A DNA stretch of 64,000 nt from a virus. Position 1 is the stretch's first letter, and each line of letters opens with the position of its first letter. The position numbers were made by a program, and so were the translations under genes. A model generated the notes under the pieces. It had not been told where the DNA came from. It searched no databases and worked only from the letters and a program-made list of their open reading frames with translations. The stretch lies in the IMG/VR virus record IMGVR_UViG_3300023174_000159, positions 1 through 64,000 of that record, one strand, 5' to 3'. Positions 48,909 through 57,996 of this stretch are shown here, piece by piece.

Positions 48909-50525
48909 ATGTCTAATTTAATTCTTAATTTCCCCGAATCTTACAATCCATCACCGTTACAAGTTAAGATTCTAAAAAAGATAGAGCAATCTATTGCAAA
49001 CGGTGATAAATTTATAGTTTGCAATGCTCCAACAGGATCTGGTAAATCATTCTTCGCTCCAACATTGGCCAAGTATATAGGAGGACCAAGCGATACTTGG
49101 AAATCTAGAGTTGATGATTACAGTATATTCGGAGAAAAAGGATCTGAATATGTAGATGATGAATCATCATTTGGTATATATGCGTTGACTATTACGAAAG
49201 CATTACAAGATCAATATAAAAATTCATTTGATTCTGCTTCAGTATTAAAAGGCCAATCTAATTATCAATGTAATTATGATGATATGTTGACTGTTGATGT
49301 CGCTCCGTGTATATACATGCCAGCATTAAAGAAAGAATGTTGGAGTTGTAACAGATGCAGTTACTATAATGATAGAAACATGATGTTGAAAAGTGAATTT
49401 GCAATATTGAATTATAGTATGTATTTTTCTTTACCAGACCATTTAAAAAGAAGAAAAATATTGGTTTTGGATGAAGCTTCAGAGTTAGAAGAACAATTAG
49501 TAAATCAATTTACTTGTGAAATAGATTTATCTTTTTTGAAAAAAACATACATTAAAATATCAGCATTTCCTTCTGATGAAAAGGCTTCAAATGTTTTATC
49601 TTGGTTGGGTAAATTGTTATCTGAAATAAAAACCACAATCGATTCATATTTGGATTATTTTAAAGATAAGAAAAATAAAGATTCCGAATTTCATAAAAAG
49701 AAAGGTGAATATTCAAAACTATTGAATATTTCTAAAAAAATAGAATTATTAATAGAAACATATTATGATAGTCAATATATCATTGAACATGGAGATACAA
49801 TTCTGAAATTCATTCCTTTAAAAATTGATAAATTAAGCAAATATCTGTTTGATAATGCAGATCATATTATTTTATTAAGTGCTACTATAATAGATCCAAT
49901 TAATTTCTGTAATAACTTGGGTATTTCAAAATATTCATATATTGAAGTAAATTCAGAATTCGATCCTGAAAAATCTCCAATTTATATTTTAGCTAAACAA
50001 AAAATTAATTATACTAATCTTAAATCGTTACTTCCTAAAATTTGCAAACAAATTGAGGGAATTTTAGAAGAACATAAAGATCAAAAAGGTATTATACATA
50101 CACACACTCAATTTATAACTGATTATATCAGAGATAATGTAAATTCTGATCGATTACTTTGCAGAGAATTAGGAACATCAAATGATGTAATTCTAGAAAA
50201 GCATTCGAAAAAAACCAAAGCTACTGTATTGGTATCTCCATCTATGACATACGGAGTTGACTTGAAAGGAGACTTGGCCGAATTTCAAATAATATTGAAA
50301 GCTCCATGGCTACCAACAAAAGATCCAAGAGTTGAAAAAATGATGAAACTTGATAACAATTGGTATTCTAATAAAATGCTTTGTAACTTGGTACAAGCTT
50401 GCGGTAGAGGTGTGAGAGCAACAACAGACGAGTGCATTACTTATATACTAGATGGTAGTATATTTGATGCAATTGCCAAAAATAAGAAAAAGTTACCCAA
50501 ATACTTTTTAGATAGACTTCAATAA
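48909..50525 (+). CDS. DinG/XPD-like iron-sulfur DNA helicase
   Basis: 538 residues. Walker A NAPTGSGKS (39-47), an inserted cysteine cluster (C120, C133, C143, C146, C149) that could hold a 4Fe-4S centre, Walker B VLDEAS (185-190), HIILLSATIIDP, KGIIHTHTQF, VLVSPSMTYGVDL and QACGRGVRA. This is the Rad3/XPD/DinG helicase plan. T4 has no direct counterpart at this place. Likely removes R-loops or protein blocks or assists repair. Early promoter of its own. Confidence 0.87.
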   Translation: MSNLILNFPESYNPSPLQVKILKKIEQSIANGDKFIVCNAPTGSGKSFFAPTLAKYIGGPSDTWKSRVDDYSIFGEKGSEYVDDESSFGIYALTITKALQDQYKNSFDSASVLKGQSNYQCNYDDMLTVDVAPCIYMPALKKECWSCNRCSYYNDRNMMLKSEFAILNYSMYFSLPDHLKRRKILVLDEASELEEQLVNQFTCEIDLSFLKKTYIKISAFPSDEKASNVLSWLGKLLSEIKTTIDSYLDYFKDKKNKDSEFHKKKGEYSKLLNISKKIELLIETYYDSQYIIEHGDTILKFIPLKIDKLSKYLFDNADHIILLSATIIDPINFCNNLGISKYSYIEVNSEFDPEKSPIYILAKQKINYTNLKSLLPKICKQIEGILEEHKDQKGIIHTHTQFITDYIRDNVNSDRLLCRELGTSNDVILEKHSKKTKATVLVSPSMTYGVDLKGDLAEFQIILKAPWLPTKDPRVEKMMKLDNNWYSNKMLCNLVQACGRGVRATTDECITYILDGSIFDAIAKNKKKLPKYFLDRLQ

Positions 50526-50538
50526 TGAAAGAAAATCT

Positions 50539-50544
50539 TAAATA
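50539..50544 (+). promoter_or_regulatory. Late promoter box TAAATA
   Basis: CTTAAATA, six bases, then GTG at 50551; supports the GTG start. Confidence 0.72.
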
Positions 50545-50550
50545 AGTTAA

Positions 50551-51663
50551 GTGATTAAATATTCGTATCATCGTGAGCAACTTGATTTATTAATGCTTTT
50601 TACATCAGCATTTGATGATGCTTTCGTATACAGATATAATTTTAATACAAAAACACCAGAATCTAAAATACAAGTTAGATACATACATGGGCCGAAGCAG
50701 CGAGTAATACATGATATAGTAACAAAGGAAAAAACTTTAACTTTACCAGTTGTAGCAATAGAGCAAACTGGATTATCCAGAGATCCAGACAGAGTTTTCC
50801 ATAAACATCAAAATATATACAGACCATTATTGGGAAATGTTTCAAAGATTGGTAAAATCCCAACACCGATTCCTGTAACTATGGATGTCAAAGTATCTAT
50901 AATTGCAAAATATAAAGAAGATATTGATCAAATTATTCAAAATTTTGTTACTGTTTGTAATCCTTATTTTGTTGTTTCTTGGAAGATTCCAGAAGAATTC
51001 GGATTAGATTTCACTGATGAATTAAGAGTTCAAATTGAATGGGCTGGGAATATTTCTTATACAACACCAGATTCATTGGGAGTTGATGACAAATATAGGA
51101 TAAGTGCTGATACAACTTTCACTATAAAAGGTTGGCTTTTTCCATCATTGCAAAATCCAGAAGCTCCTATTTATGTTGTTAATACCAAATTTATAAATCA
51201 AAATTTAGCATCAAGAGTGACAGGATATGATGATTATCCAACATTATCAGCATCATATGTTGAGTCTGATACTATATTAATATCAGCATATCCAGAATTT
51301 ACTAATTTTTACTATTCAGTTTCTGGAGACATAATTCCATTATCAGAACCCACTGCATTTAATTATAAAGTAAGAAATAATTTCTTAATATTAGGAAAGC
51401 GTTTTGGTTACAATAATACATGGTATTTAAGTTCTCCGCAAACAAAACAGTTCTCATTAAATTTTGTAGAAATTAAAACGGCTAGATTTCCGATTATATC
51501 GGCTTATAAAATTCCTGAAAACTTAATAACTACATACACAGATAATAATGTAGCAATATCATTTCCAGAAAATTTATTATCAGCTTTAAGTGCAAACTTT
51601 ACTATAGTAACTGCCAATAGTGCTGGGTGGACATCTTCCAAATATCCATTTTCAAAACGATGA
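50551..51663 (+). CDS. 15: Tail sheath stabiliser, T4 gp15-like
   Basis: 370 residues (T4 gp15 has 272; extra C-terminal part). Matches gp15 over the first 230: LTLPVVAIEQTGLSRDPDRV, IPVTMDVKVSIIAKYKEDID, FVTVCNPYFVVSWKIPEEFG, RVQIEWAGNI and FTIKGWLFPS. gp15 caps the tail and joins it to the head. Start is GTG at 50551, placed by the late promoter. First of the virion block that runs to the window end. Confidence 0.82.
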   Translation: MIKYSYHREQLDLLMLFTSAFDDAFVYRYNFNTKTPESKIQVRYIHGPKQRVIHDIVTKEKTLTLPVVAIEQTGLSRDPDRVFHKHQNIYRPLLGNVSKIGKIPTPIPVTMDVKVSIIAKYKEDIDQIIQNFVTVCNPYFVVSWKIPEEFGLDFTDELRVQIEWAGNISYTTPDSLGVDDKYRISADTTFTIKGWLFPSLQNPEAPIYVVNTKFINQNLASRVTGYDDYPTLSASYVESDTILISAYPEFTNFYYSVSGDIIPLSEPTAFNYKVRNNFLILGKRFGYNNTWYLSSPQTKQFSLNFVEIKTARFPIISAYKIPENLITTYTDNNVAISFPENLLSALSANFTIVTANSAGWTSSKYPFSKR

Positions 51664-51692
51664 TAAAATAATTGATATTTAATATTTATACC

Positions 51693-51698
51693 TAAATA
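51693..51698 (+). promoter_or_regulatory. Late promoter box TAAATA
   Basis: CTAAATA, six bases, then the ATG at 51705. Confidence 0.72.
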
Positions 51699-51704
51699 AG
51701 ATAT

Positions 51705-53525
51705 ATGGCAGGGTCTGACAGTTCTACAACATCAAATTCAAATAGGAATTTTGTTTCCAGAGATGGGAGAAGTGCGACTTTTAATAGATCCATGACTTCT
51801 TATTTGAATTCAAGAAGTACAAATTCTTATGATATTTTAGATTCTGACGAAAATAAAAATACAAAATATAAGTATTTCAAAAAGGTTGGAATGCGAAGAG
51901 CCGAAGCAATTTCTAAAAATTCAATTGCATTAAGCAATGATTACAATGATACGGCTTATGGAATGATGCATAAAGATTCATCTTTCGGAGATGTAATGTA
52001 TGCAACAGTTTCTGAAGATAAGCCAGGTAGATTAAGAGACTATAGATCAATTGCATCATATTCAGAAGTCTCTGATGCATTAGATGAAATTTGTGATGAA
52101 TGTATAAATTATGATGAAAATTCAAATATAATGAAAATTTTATTTGTTAATGATAATTTAAAATCCATCGAAAAGGAAAAAATATCTGATGAATTTGACA
52201 AATTTTTAAATCATTTTGATTTAAAAAATAAAGGATGGAGATACTTTAGACAATTTTTAATAGAAGGTGAATTGTATTTTGAAAATATAATTCATGAAAA
52301 TTATACCAAACAAGGAATTTTAGCTGTACAAAATTTACCAGCTGATAACATTGATCCTGTATATGGAAATATACAAAACATGTTAATCAAAGGATTTCTA
52401 TACAAAAAACCAATATTTGATCCAAAAGATCCAAAAAAAGTTGAAAAATTTGAATATATTCCATTTGAAGAAAATCAAATCATATATGTCAATAATGAAG
52501 CTTATAATGAAACAAAAGAATATGTAGTTCCATTTGTTGAAAATTGTCGTCGTGCATATCGTCAATTATCAATGATTGAAGATAGTGTAGTTATTCATAG
52601 AATGGTGCATGCGCCTCTTCGTTTCATGTTTAATGTAGACGTTGGTAGAATGCCAGTGCCGCAAGCTGAATCATATCTTCGTAAATTACAACAACAATAT
52701 TGGTCTACCAAAACATTTGATTCTGATCAAAATGATATTGTCAAGAAATACAATCCACAATCAACGTTGGATAGTTATTGGTTTGCAAAGCGTCAAGGAC
52801 AAGAAGCAACATCAGTTCAAACTTTTGGAGGACAACCAAGCGATGGTAATTTAGATGTGTTGGATTGGTTCCTTAAAAAACTTTATCGTTCTTTGAAAGT
52901 TCCAACCAGTAGATTGAAAGATGATAGTGGTCTTTCGGATGGTGCTCAAATTTTAAATGAAGAATTAAAATTTGCAAAAATGATTATTCGCCAACAGCAA
53001 AAATTTGCAGCTGCTATTAAAAAAGGATTTATTACTCATATCAAACTTCGTGGAATGTTTGATGAATATGATGTCGAAGAACAAAATATAGATGTTTCAT
53101 TTGTTCCACCTGGGACATTTTTCGAAATGAGAGAAAATCAAAAGAAACAATTAAAAGTTGAAATGTACGGTTCTGTTATGAATACCCAAAATATTTCAGA
53201 TACATTTGCAAAGAAAAAATATCTTGGTTGGGGAGATAAAGAAGTTCTTGCTGATAGAGAATTCCGTCGATCAGATGCTGCATTTACTTGGGAATTACAA
53301 CAAATAACAAACGGTGGACCGAATTGGAAATCTCAATTATTAGCACAGGCTGGTGGACAATCAGCAGAAGCTGGAGAAGCACCTGATCTTGGAGGTGGTG
53401 GAATGCCACCAGACTTTGGTGGAGGGCCAGCATCAGTTGGAGCAGAACCACCACCAGCACAAGAAGAACCATTCGCTGGTGAAGCTAATACAGAGCCACC
53501 CCCTGGTGAAGGAGCACCAGCTTAA
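51705..53525 (+). CDS. 20: Portal protein, T4 gp20-like
   Basis: 606 residues (T4 gp20 has 524). Signature segments: FRQFLIEGELYFENII, VVIHRMVHAPLRFMFNVDVG, QQQYWSTKTFDSDQNDIVKK, YWFAKRQGQEATSVQTFGG, LKVPTSRLKDDSGLSDGAQI and FKITHIKLRG-type clip residues. Forms the dodecameric DNA gate at the head vertex. The last 60 residues are Gly/Pro/Glu-rich, a low-complexity addition. Late promoter six bases upstream. Confidence 0.95.
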   Translation: MAGSDSSTTSNSNRNFVSRDGRSATFNRSMTSYLNSRSTNSYDILDSDENKNTKYKYFKKVGMRRAEAISKNSIALSNDYNDTAYGMMHKDSSFGDVMYATVSEDKPGRLRDYRSIASYSEVSDALDEICDECINYDENSNIMKILFVNDNLKSIEKEKISDEFDKFLNHFDLKNKGWRYFRQFLIEGELYFENIIHENYTKQGILAVQNLPADNIDPVYGNIQNMLIKGFLYKKPIFDPKDPKKVEKFEYIPFEENQIIYVNNEAYNETKEYVVPFVENCRRAYRQLSMIEDSVVIHRMVHAPLRFMFNVDVGRMPVPQAESYLRKLQQQYWSTKTFDSDQNDIVKKYNPQSTLDSYWFAKRQGQEATSVQTFGGQPSDGNLDVLDWFLKKLYRSLKVPTSRLKDDSGLSDGAQILNEELKFAKMIIRQQQKFAAAIKKGFITHIKLRGMFDEYDVEEQNIDVSFVPPGTFFEMRENQKKQLKVEMYGSVMNTQNISDTFAKKKYLGWGDKEVLADREFRRSDAAFTWELQQITNGGPNWKSQLLAQAGGQSAEAGEAPDLGGGGMPPDFGGGPASVGAEPPPAQEEPFAGEANTEPPPGEGAPA

Positions 53526-53818
53526 CTACAGAATTTTACACAATTAAACGAAGAGGAATAATAAAATCCAGTTCCGTTGTTTGAATTGAAATTAAATCCA
53601 GGTGTGCTCGCAGCAACGCATTGATAAAAATAATATGTGGTTCCATTATTAGATGTAACATGATTATATCTAGTTGATTGTCCCCACAAAATAAAATCAT
53701 TGGCTGAAAGATAATAATATCTAGAACCATTATTTGCATTTAAATCGATACCTACTTGACTAGGAACTCCGCAAGATATCGGAAAATAGAAAGTTCCATT
53801 ATTATCAGTAATTGCCAC
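53522..53818 (-). CDS. Antisense small protein with NNGT repeats
   Basis: 98 residues read from GTG at 53818. Four repeats of about 23 residues each carry NNG(T/S) plus aromatic residues (NNGTFYFPISC, NNGSRYYYLSA, NNGTTYYFYQC, NNGTGFYYSSS). A reverse late-promoter box lies exactly five bases upstream, which strongly supports a real gene. It fills the gap between portal and neck genes on the opposite strand. Probably a small beta-rich structural or surface protein; function unknown. Confidence 0.6.
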   Translation of the reverse strand: MAITDNNGTFYFPISCGVPSQVGIDLNANNGSRYYYLSANDFILWGQSTRYNHVTSNNGTTYYFYQCVAASTPGFNFNSNNGTGFYYSSSFNCVKFCS

Positions 53819-53823
53819 AATAT

Positions 53824-53829
53824 TATTTA
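53824..53829 (-). promoter_or_regulatory. Late promoter box TAAATA (reverse)
   Basis: TTAAATA, five bases, then GTG at 53818. Back-to-back with the + strand box at 53845. Confidence 0.72.
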
Positions 53830-53844
53830 ATTAAAGCAATAGAT

Positions 53845-53850
53845 TAAATA
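53845..53850 (+). promoter_or_regulatory. Late promoter box TAAATA
   Basis: TTAAATA, five bases, then the ATG at 53856. Confidence 0.75.
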
Positions 53851-53855
53851 CAGTT

Positions 53856-54998
53856 ATGTCTGAATTATGTCAAATAAGTCCAATATCCGCATTCATGTCA
53901 ACGAATTTAAATTCAAGGATTGAATGTTTTCAACAATTGGGTGAGCGTATTATGAGAATGTTAGGGCATCCAATTATAAATGTAGAAATTCATCCAGACC
54001 AGTTATATGATTCTATTTCAATGGCTATTGAATTTTTCACAAAGTACGCTGGATATACTCAAGAATATTTGATATTTGATAGCAATTTATATGAAACAAA
54101 CAAAGGAATACGATTGGATCATCTTTTCACAGTTGCGAATACGGGGTTTACATTAAGTCAAAAATTACAACAACCAGCTAGATCAAATCCAGATTTCACT
54201 GTGGATATTCCAGAAGCATTGTATATATCATTATCTTCAATTCCACAAACTTATTTTTCAGCAAGTAGCTCATTAAGCTCCGCAGTTGCATCAGATGGAA
54301 TTTATGAAATGCAAATAATCAACTCTGAAATATATAATCAATTTACATCATATAGACCGCAATTAAGTTCATATTTCAAAATGGCTCCGCAAAGAAAAAT
54401 ATCTTCACAGTGTCAAAATATAGAAAATGCAACACAATACAATAATATGTTTGATTATGATACGATGGATTATAGAAAAGTAATATCCGTCACAGATTTT
54501 GAAGAAGGTAGTAATCAAGGAATTAATACACTATTCACTTTAGAACAGACACTTGCTCAACAAACATATTTTAGTTATGCGATGGGTAATTACGGATTCG
54601 ATTTGCTTTCATGGCACACTATGAAAGATTGGATTGATACAAGAGAAAAGCTTTTAGCGATAAGAAGAGACATACATTTTGATGCAAGAACTCAATATTT
54701 AAAATTCTATCCACAACCAAAAAATACAAGATTTTATGGTGTAATATCATGTTACGTAGAAAGACCAATAAGAGATCTAATAAAAGAAAAGTGGGTATTG
54801 GATTACAGTGTGGCTTTAGCGAAAGTGATGTGGGGAAGAATACTTACAAAAATCACAGGAGTGTCATTACTCGGTGGTGGGAATTTCAGTGGTGATACTA
54901 TTCTTGCGGAAGGTCTTAAAGAAAAAGAAGCATTAGAAACAATGTTGGTAGAAGGTGGATTCGGCGATTTTGCTCCTATCTCGCTGATAGTTGGATAA
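53856..54998 (+). CDS. 13: Neck protein, T4 gp13-like
   Basis: 380 residues (T4 gp13 has 309). GHPIINVEIHPDQLYDSISM and AIEFFTKYAGYTQEYLIFD match the gp13 N-terminus; later FDARTQYLKFYPQP and VLDYSVALAKVMWGRILTKI are family-like. gp13 with gp14 forms the neck that closes the packaged head. Own late promoter. Confidence 0.85.
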   Translation: MSELCQISPISAFMSTNLNSRIECFQQLGERIMRMLGHPIINVEIHPDQLYDSISMAIEFFTKYAGYTQEYLIFDSNLYETNKGIRLDHLFTVANTGFTLSQKLQQPARSNPDFTVDIPEALYISLSSIPQTYFSASSSLSSAVASDGIYEMQIINSEIYNQFTSYRPQLSSYFKMAPQRKISSQCQNIENATQYNNMFDYDTMDYRKVISVTDFEEGSNQGINTLFTLEQTLAQQTYFSYAMGNYGFDLLSWHTMKDWIDTREKLLAIRRDIHFDARTQYLKFYPQPKNTRFYGVISCYVERPIRDLIKEKWVLDYSVALAKVMWGRILTKITGVSLLGGGNFSGDTILAEGLKEKEALETMLVEGGFGDFAPISLIVG

Positions 54999-54999
54999 T

Positions 55000-55452
55000 A
55001 TGCTTCCTTTAAAAAGAGATAAAAGATTCCGTCAAGGAATTTATAAACCAAAAAATCCTAAAAAATTTATTGGTACTCATGCCATTTATAGAAGTGGATT
55101 AGAGTGTAAATTTTTTATATTCTGTGATAATAATTCAAATGTTGTTCGTTGGGGAAGTGAAAATATAATAATTCCATATGTTTCAAAAATCGATGGAAAG
55201 TGGCATAAGTATTATGTTGATAATTATGTTGAAATTATGGAAGGATCTAAATTAGTGAAATATTTGGTAGAGATAAAACCATACAAACAAACGTTAAAAC
55301 CAGAATCAAAACAAGGTAAAAAGAAAAGCAGTTTATTATACGAACAAACGCAGTGGATTATTAACCATGAAGGAAAATGGCCAGCCGCTATGCAATTTTG
55401 CAAAAATAGAGGGTGGAAATTTCTTATTTTGACTGAGAAGGAATTGAATTAA
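55000..55452 (+). CDS. 4: Head completion protein, T4 gp4-like
   Basis: 150 residues, same size as T4 gp4. FRQGIYKPKNPKKFIGTHAI, YRSGLECKFFIFCDNNSNVV, RWGSENIIIPYVSKIDG, KWHKYYVDNYVEI and YLVEIKPYKQT reproduce the gp4 sequence pattern, which resembles a nuclease-like fold. Required to finish the head before tail joining. I chose ATG 55000, one base after the gp13 stop, over an upstream TTG. Confidence 0.9.
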   Translation: MLPLKRDKRFRQGIYKPKNPKKFIGTHAIYRSGLECKFFIFCDNNSNVVRWGSENIIIPYVSKIDGKWHKYYVDNYVEIMEGSKLVKYLVEIKPYKQTLKPESKQGKKKSSLLYEQTQWIINHEGKWPAAMQFCKNRGWKFLILTEKELN

Positions 55453-55464
55453 AAATTATTACAA

Positions 55465-55470
55465 TAAATA
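55465..55470 (+). promoter_or_regulatory. Late promoter box TAAATA
   Basis: ATAAATA, six bases, then the ATG at 55477. Confidence 0.7.
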
Positions 55471-55476
55471 AGATAA

Positions 55477-57231
55477 ATGAGGCTTTTTACGGAAAATGTT
55501 GATTTTGTTGCCACATCGGGTGATAAAAATATTCTTCAAACAGAAAAATATGAAGAAGTGTTTTTTGATGTATACGAAATTATAATAAATGGTAAAAAAT
55601 TTATATCTGAGAAAATAGGAGAATACGATAAACATCCTATTGTAAAAATACCCGTGGAAATCGACGGGATTAAAAAAGATTACCCATTTATATTAAACGA
55701 AGGTAAATTTCAAATAGTATTCAATGAACAAAATAATTTGATTCAAGAATCTGTAGAAGAAAATATTCCAGTAATAACTGAAGAAGTTGAAGAAATTGAA
55801 GAATATTCCAAAGAATCATTTGAAAAAGCACTTGTAGATATTCAAGAAAAGAAAAATAAAATTCTAGAATATATAGAAAATGTTAAAAAAACCGCAAACC
55901 AAGAAACTGATGAATATAATAAAAATCAGTTAAAAATATTAGAGCAGCAGAAACAACAAAACAAAAAAGAATTACAATCATTTTTGGAATCATCCAAAGA
56001 ATCATGGTTGCATGAATTTGTTGATACGTCGAATAAAATTAAAAAAGAATTATTTGATAGATTGAATATTAATAATTCTGAAATATATGAATCAATTGAT
56101 TTAAAATTAGAAGTTATTTCTGATGATTTTAAAAAATTAATAAATGAGGATTTCTCAAATACAGAAAAGATATTTGAAAATAAAATAAAAGAATTAATAA
56201 ATGAGATTTATAATAATCAAGTTATTAAAGTTATTAATAACGGTATTGATAAAATTTCAGAACAATCTGAAATTTCATTTGAAAATATAAAAAATAATTT
56301 TAACTCAGCGCTTTCTGAAAAAGCAAATGATACTGATTTAAAAAACGTTGAAAGTAAATTAGAAAATGAAATATTATCAATACAAAAAGAATCAATTGAA
56401 TTACATGATTTAATTTCAAAAACAGCATCATCAAATCAAAAATCTATAACTTTTATTGATAATAAAATTGATGAAACTCAAATAAAATTTAAAGAAAGTA
56501 TTGTAAAAATAATTGATGGAAAGATTGAAGAGAATGAAGTTAACATAACAACATATTACAATGAAAAACTTGATATTGTTGAAAATAAACTTATAGATCT
56601 TTCAGATGAAAATAGAAAATATTTTATTGGATTAATAAATGAAAGTAAAGATAATCTTTTAAAAGAAATAAAATCTATAAAAGAAAATAAAGCGATTGAG
56701 TATATTATTGAAAATAAAAAAACTGGAGAGAAAAAAGAAATTGATATCGATTCAATAAAAAGTGATCTTCAAAAAGAAATTTCAAATAAAATTTCAAACG
56801 AGATAATCGCTCTTAGAAAATATACAGCATATCATGGCGGTGGTGGTGGTACTGTAGCACAACAATTTGCTAATGGTGGAACCATGAATGGATCATTGAA
56901 TATCAATGGTCAAATTTTAAGTGGTGGTGTTGATATATCTACATTGTTTATTTCACAGGCAAATAGTGGAAATTATATTTTAAATGGTGGTAATACAGTC
57001 ACCGCACCATTATCGGTAGGTACTAATTCAGGTCAGAATTTAGTTTTTGAAACTAATAACTTGAGTAGAATGACTATTTTATCATCAGGTAATGTTGGTA
57101 TTGATACAACAATACCAACCGAAAAACTCACAGTATCAGGTAATCTAAGTGCATCTGGTAATGCATATGCAGGAGGAAATAAATTAGCAGCAGAGAATTT
57201 TGCTGTTGCAATGGCTATTGCACTTGGATAA
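55477..57231 (+). CDS. Long coiled-coil fibre protein
   Basis: 584 residues. Residues 20-110 are a globular start; about 115-450 are continuous coiled coil (EKKNKILEYIENVKKTANQE and similar heptads); a GGGGG hinge near 454; then a beta-rich tip with GGTMNGSLNINGQILSGGVD, TILSSGNVGIDTTIPTEKLT and VSGNLSASGNAYAGG, as in phage fibre ends. The plan recalls fibritin whiskers or a short fibre, and its place after neck genes favours a whisker/collar fibre. No chaperone-type autoproteolysis domain seen. Confidence 0.68.
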   Translation: MRLFTENVDFVATSGDKNILQTEKYEEVFFDVYEIIINGKKFISEKIGEYDKHPIVKIPVEIDGIKKDYPFILNEGKFQIVFNEQNNLIQESVEENIPVITEEVEEIEEYSKESFEKALVDIQEKKNKILEYIENVKKTANQETDEYNKNQLKILEQQKQQNKKELQSFLESSKESWLHEFVDTSNKIKKELFDRLNINNSEIYESIDLKLEVISDDFKKLINEDFSNTEKIFENKIKELINEIYNNQVIKVINNGIDKISEQSEISFENIKNNFNSALSEKANDTDLKNVESKLENEILSIQKESIELHDLISKTASSNQKSITFIDNKIDETQIKFKESIVKIIDGKIEENEVNITTYYNEKLDIVENKLIDLSDENRKYFIGLINESKDNLLKEIKSIKENKAIEYIIENKKTGEKKEIDIDSIKSDLQKEISNKISNEIIALRKYTAYHGGGGGTVAQQFANGGTMNGSLNINGQILSGGVDISTLFISQANSGNYILNGGNTVTAPLSVGTNSGQNLVFETNNLSRMTILSSGNVGIDTTIPTEKLTVSGNLSASGNAYAGGNKLAAENFAVAMAIALG

Positions 57232-57239
57232 CTTTCGAA

Positions 57240-57245
57240 TAAATA
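57240..57245 (+). promoter_or_regulatory. Possible late promoter box TAAATA
   Basis: ATAAATA 10 bases before the ATG at 57256. Confidence 0.5.
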
Positions 57246-57255
57246 GACATAGATA

Positions 57256-57996
57256 ATGAAGACTTTAACAACAACATATGCATTTACTGCCTCTCCTGTA
57301 GGTAAAGTACAGATCACTAATTATCCTAATATTGTATTAGATCAGATTTTATTAATTACTAATGTAACTAGTAATACTATAATTTATAATTTTGCTGATC
57401 CAACTAAAGGTGGATATCTCACAGGCAATATCTTAACACTGAGTGCTACTACAACATCAATGTTAAGTAGTGATAGACTTCAGATCTTTGTTGATGACTT
57501 AACAGCGCCAGTATATGCAAAATATTATGATGCCACTTCTTATTCTCCAGTAACATCCATATCAGCAGTTCCAGCTTTGACAGGTACTAATGCCTTTATT
57601 ACTATTGATGCTCAAACAGGTGGAGCAATGGCCTTGCAAGGTGATTTAGATAAAGATATAGATAGCGTCACTACTTTTAATGTTGGTTATGGATCGGTAT
57701 CAAATTACCTAACAGGAGCTACTTTAGGTACAGCTGTTACAGGTGTTGGAACTCAAGTCCTTTCTGCCAACTCAAATAGAATTACTTTATTTGGTCAAAA
57801 TTATGGAACAGTCCCGTTGTATGTAAAATATGGGTTAGGATGTAGTACCAATTCGTTTAATTTTATGTTATATCCAGGAACAGCAGAATTTGACGCTAAA
57901 GGTGAAAAATTTTCTGATGATAGATATAAAGGAGATGTATCTGTAAATACAATTTCAGGTTCAACTGGACGATATATTTTCTGGGAGGGTGTTTGA
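57256..57996 (+). CDS. Putative beta-rich virion protein
   Basis: 246 residues, Thr/Ser-rich, all beta in appearance. Starts MKTLTTTYAFTASPVGKVQI, with LLITNVTSNTIIYNFADP and later LFGQNYGTVPLYVKYGLG. No enzyme motif. Heads a run of lectin-like genes and is coupled to the first (TGATG). Likely a decoration or adaptor on which the following proteins sit. Confidence 0.55.
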   Translation: MKTLTTTYAFTASPVGKVQITNYPNIVLDQILLITNVTSNTIIYNFADPTKGGYLTGNILTLSATTTSMLSSDRLQIFVDDLTAPVYAKYYDATSYSPVTSISAVPALTGTNAFITIDAQTGGAMALQGDLDKDIDSVTTFNVGYGSVSNYLTGATLGTAVTGVGTQVLSANSNRITLFGQNYGTVPLYVKYGLGCSTNSFNFMLYPGTAEFDAKGEKFSDDRYKGDVSVNTISGSTGRYIFWEGV

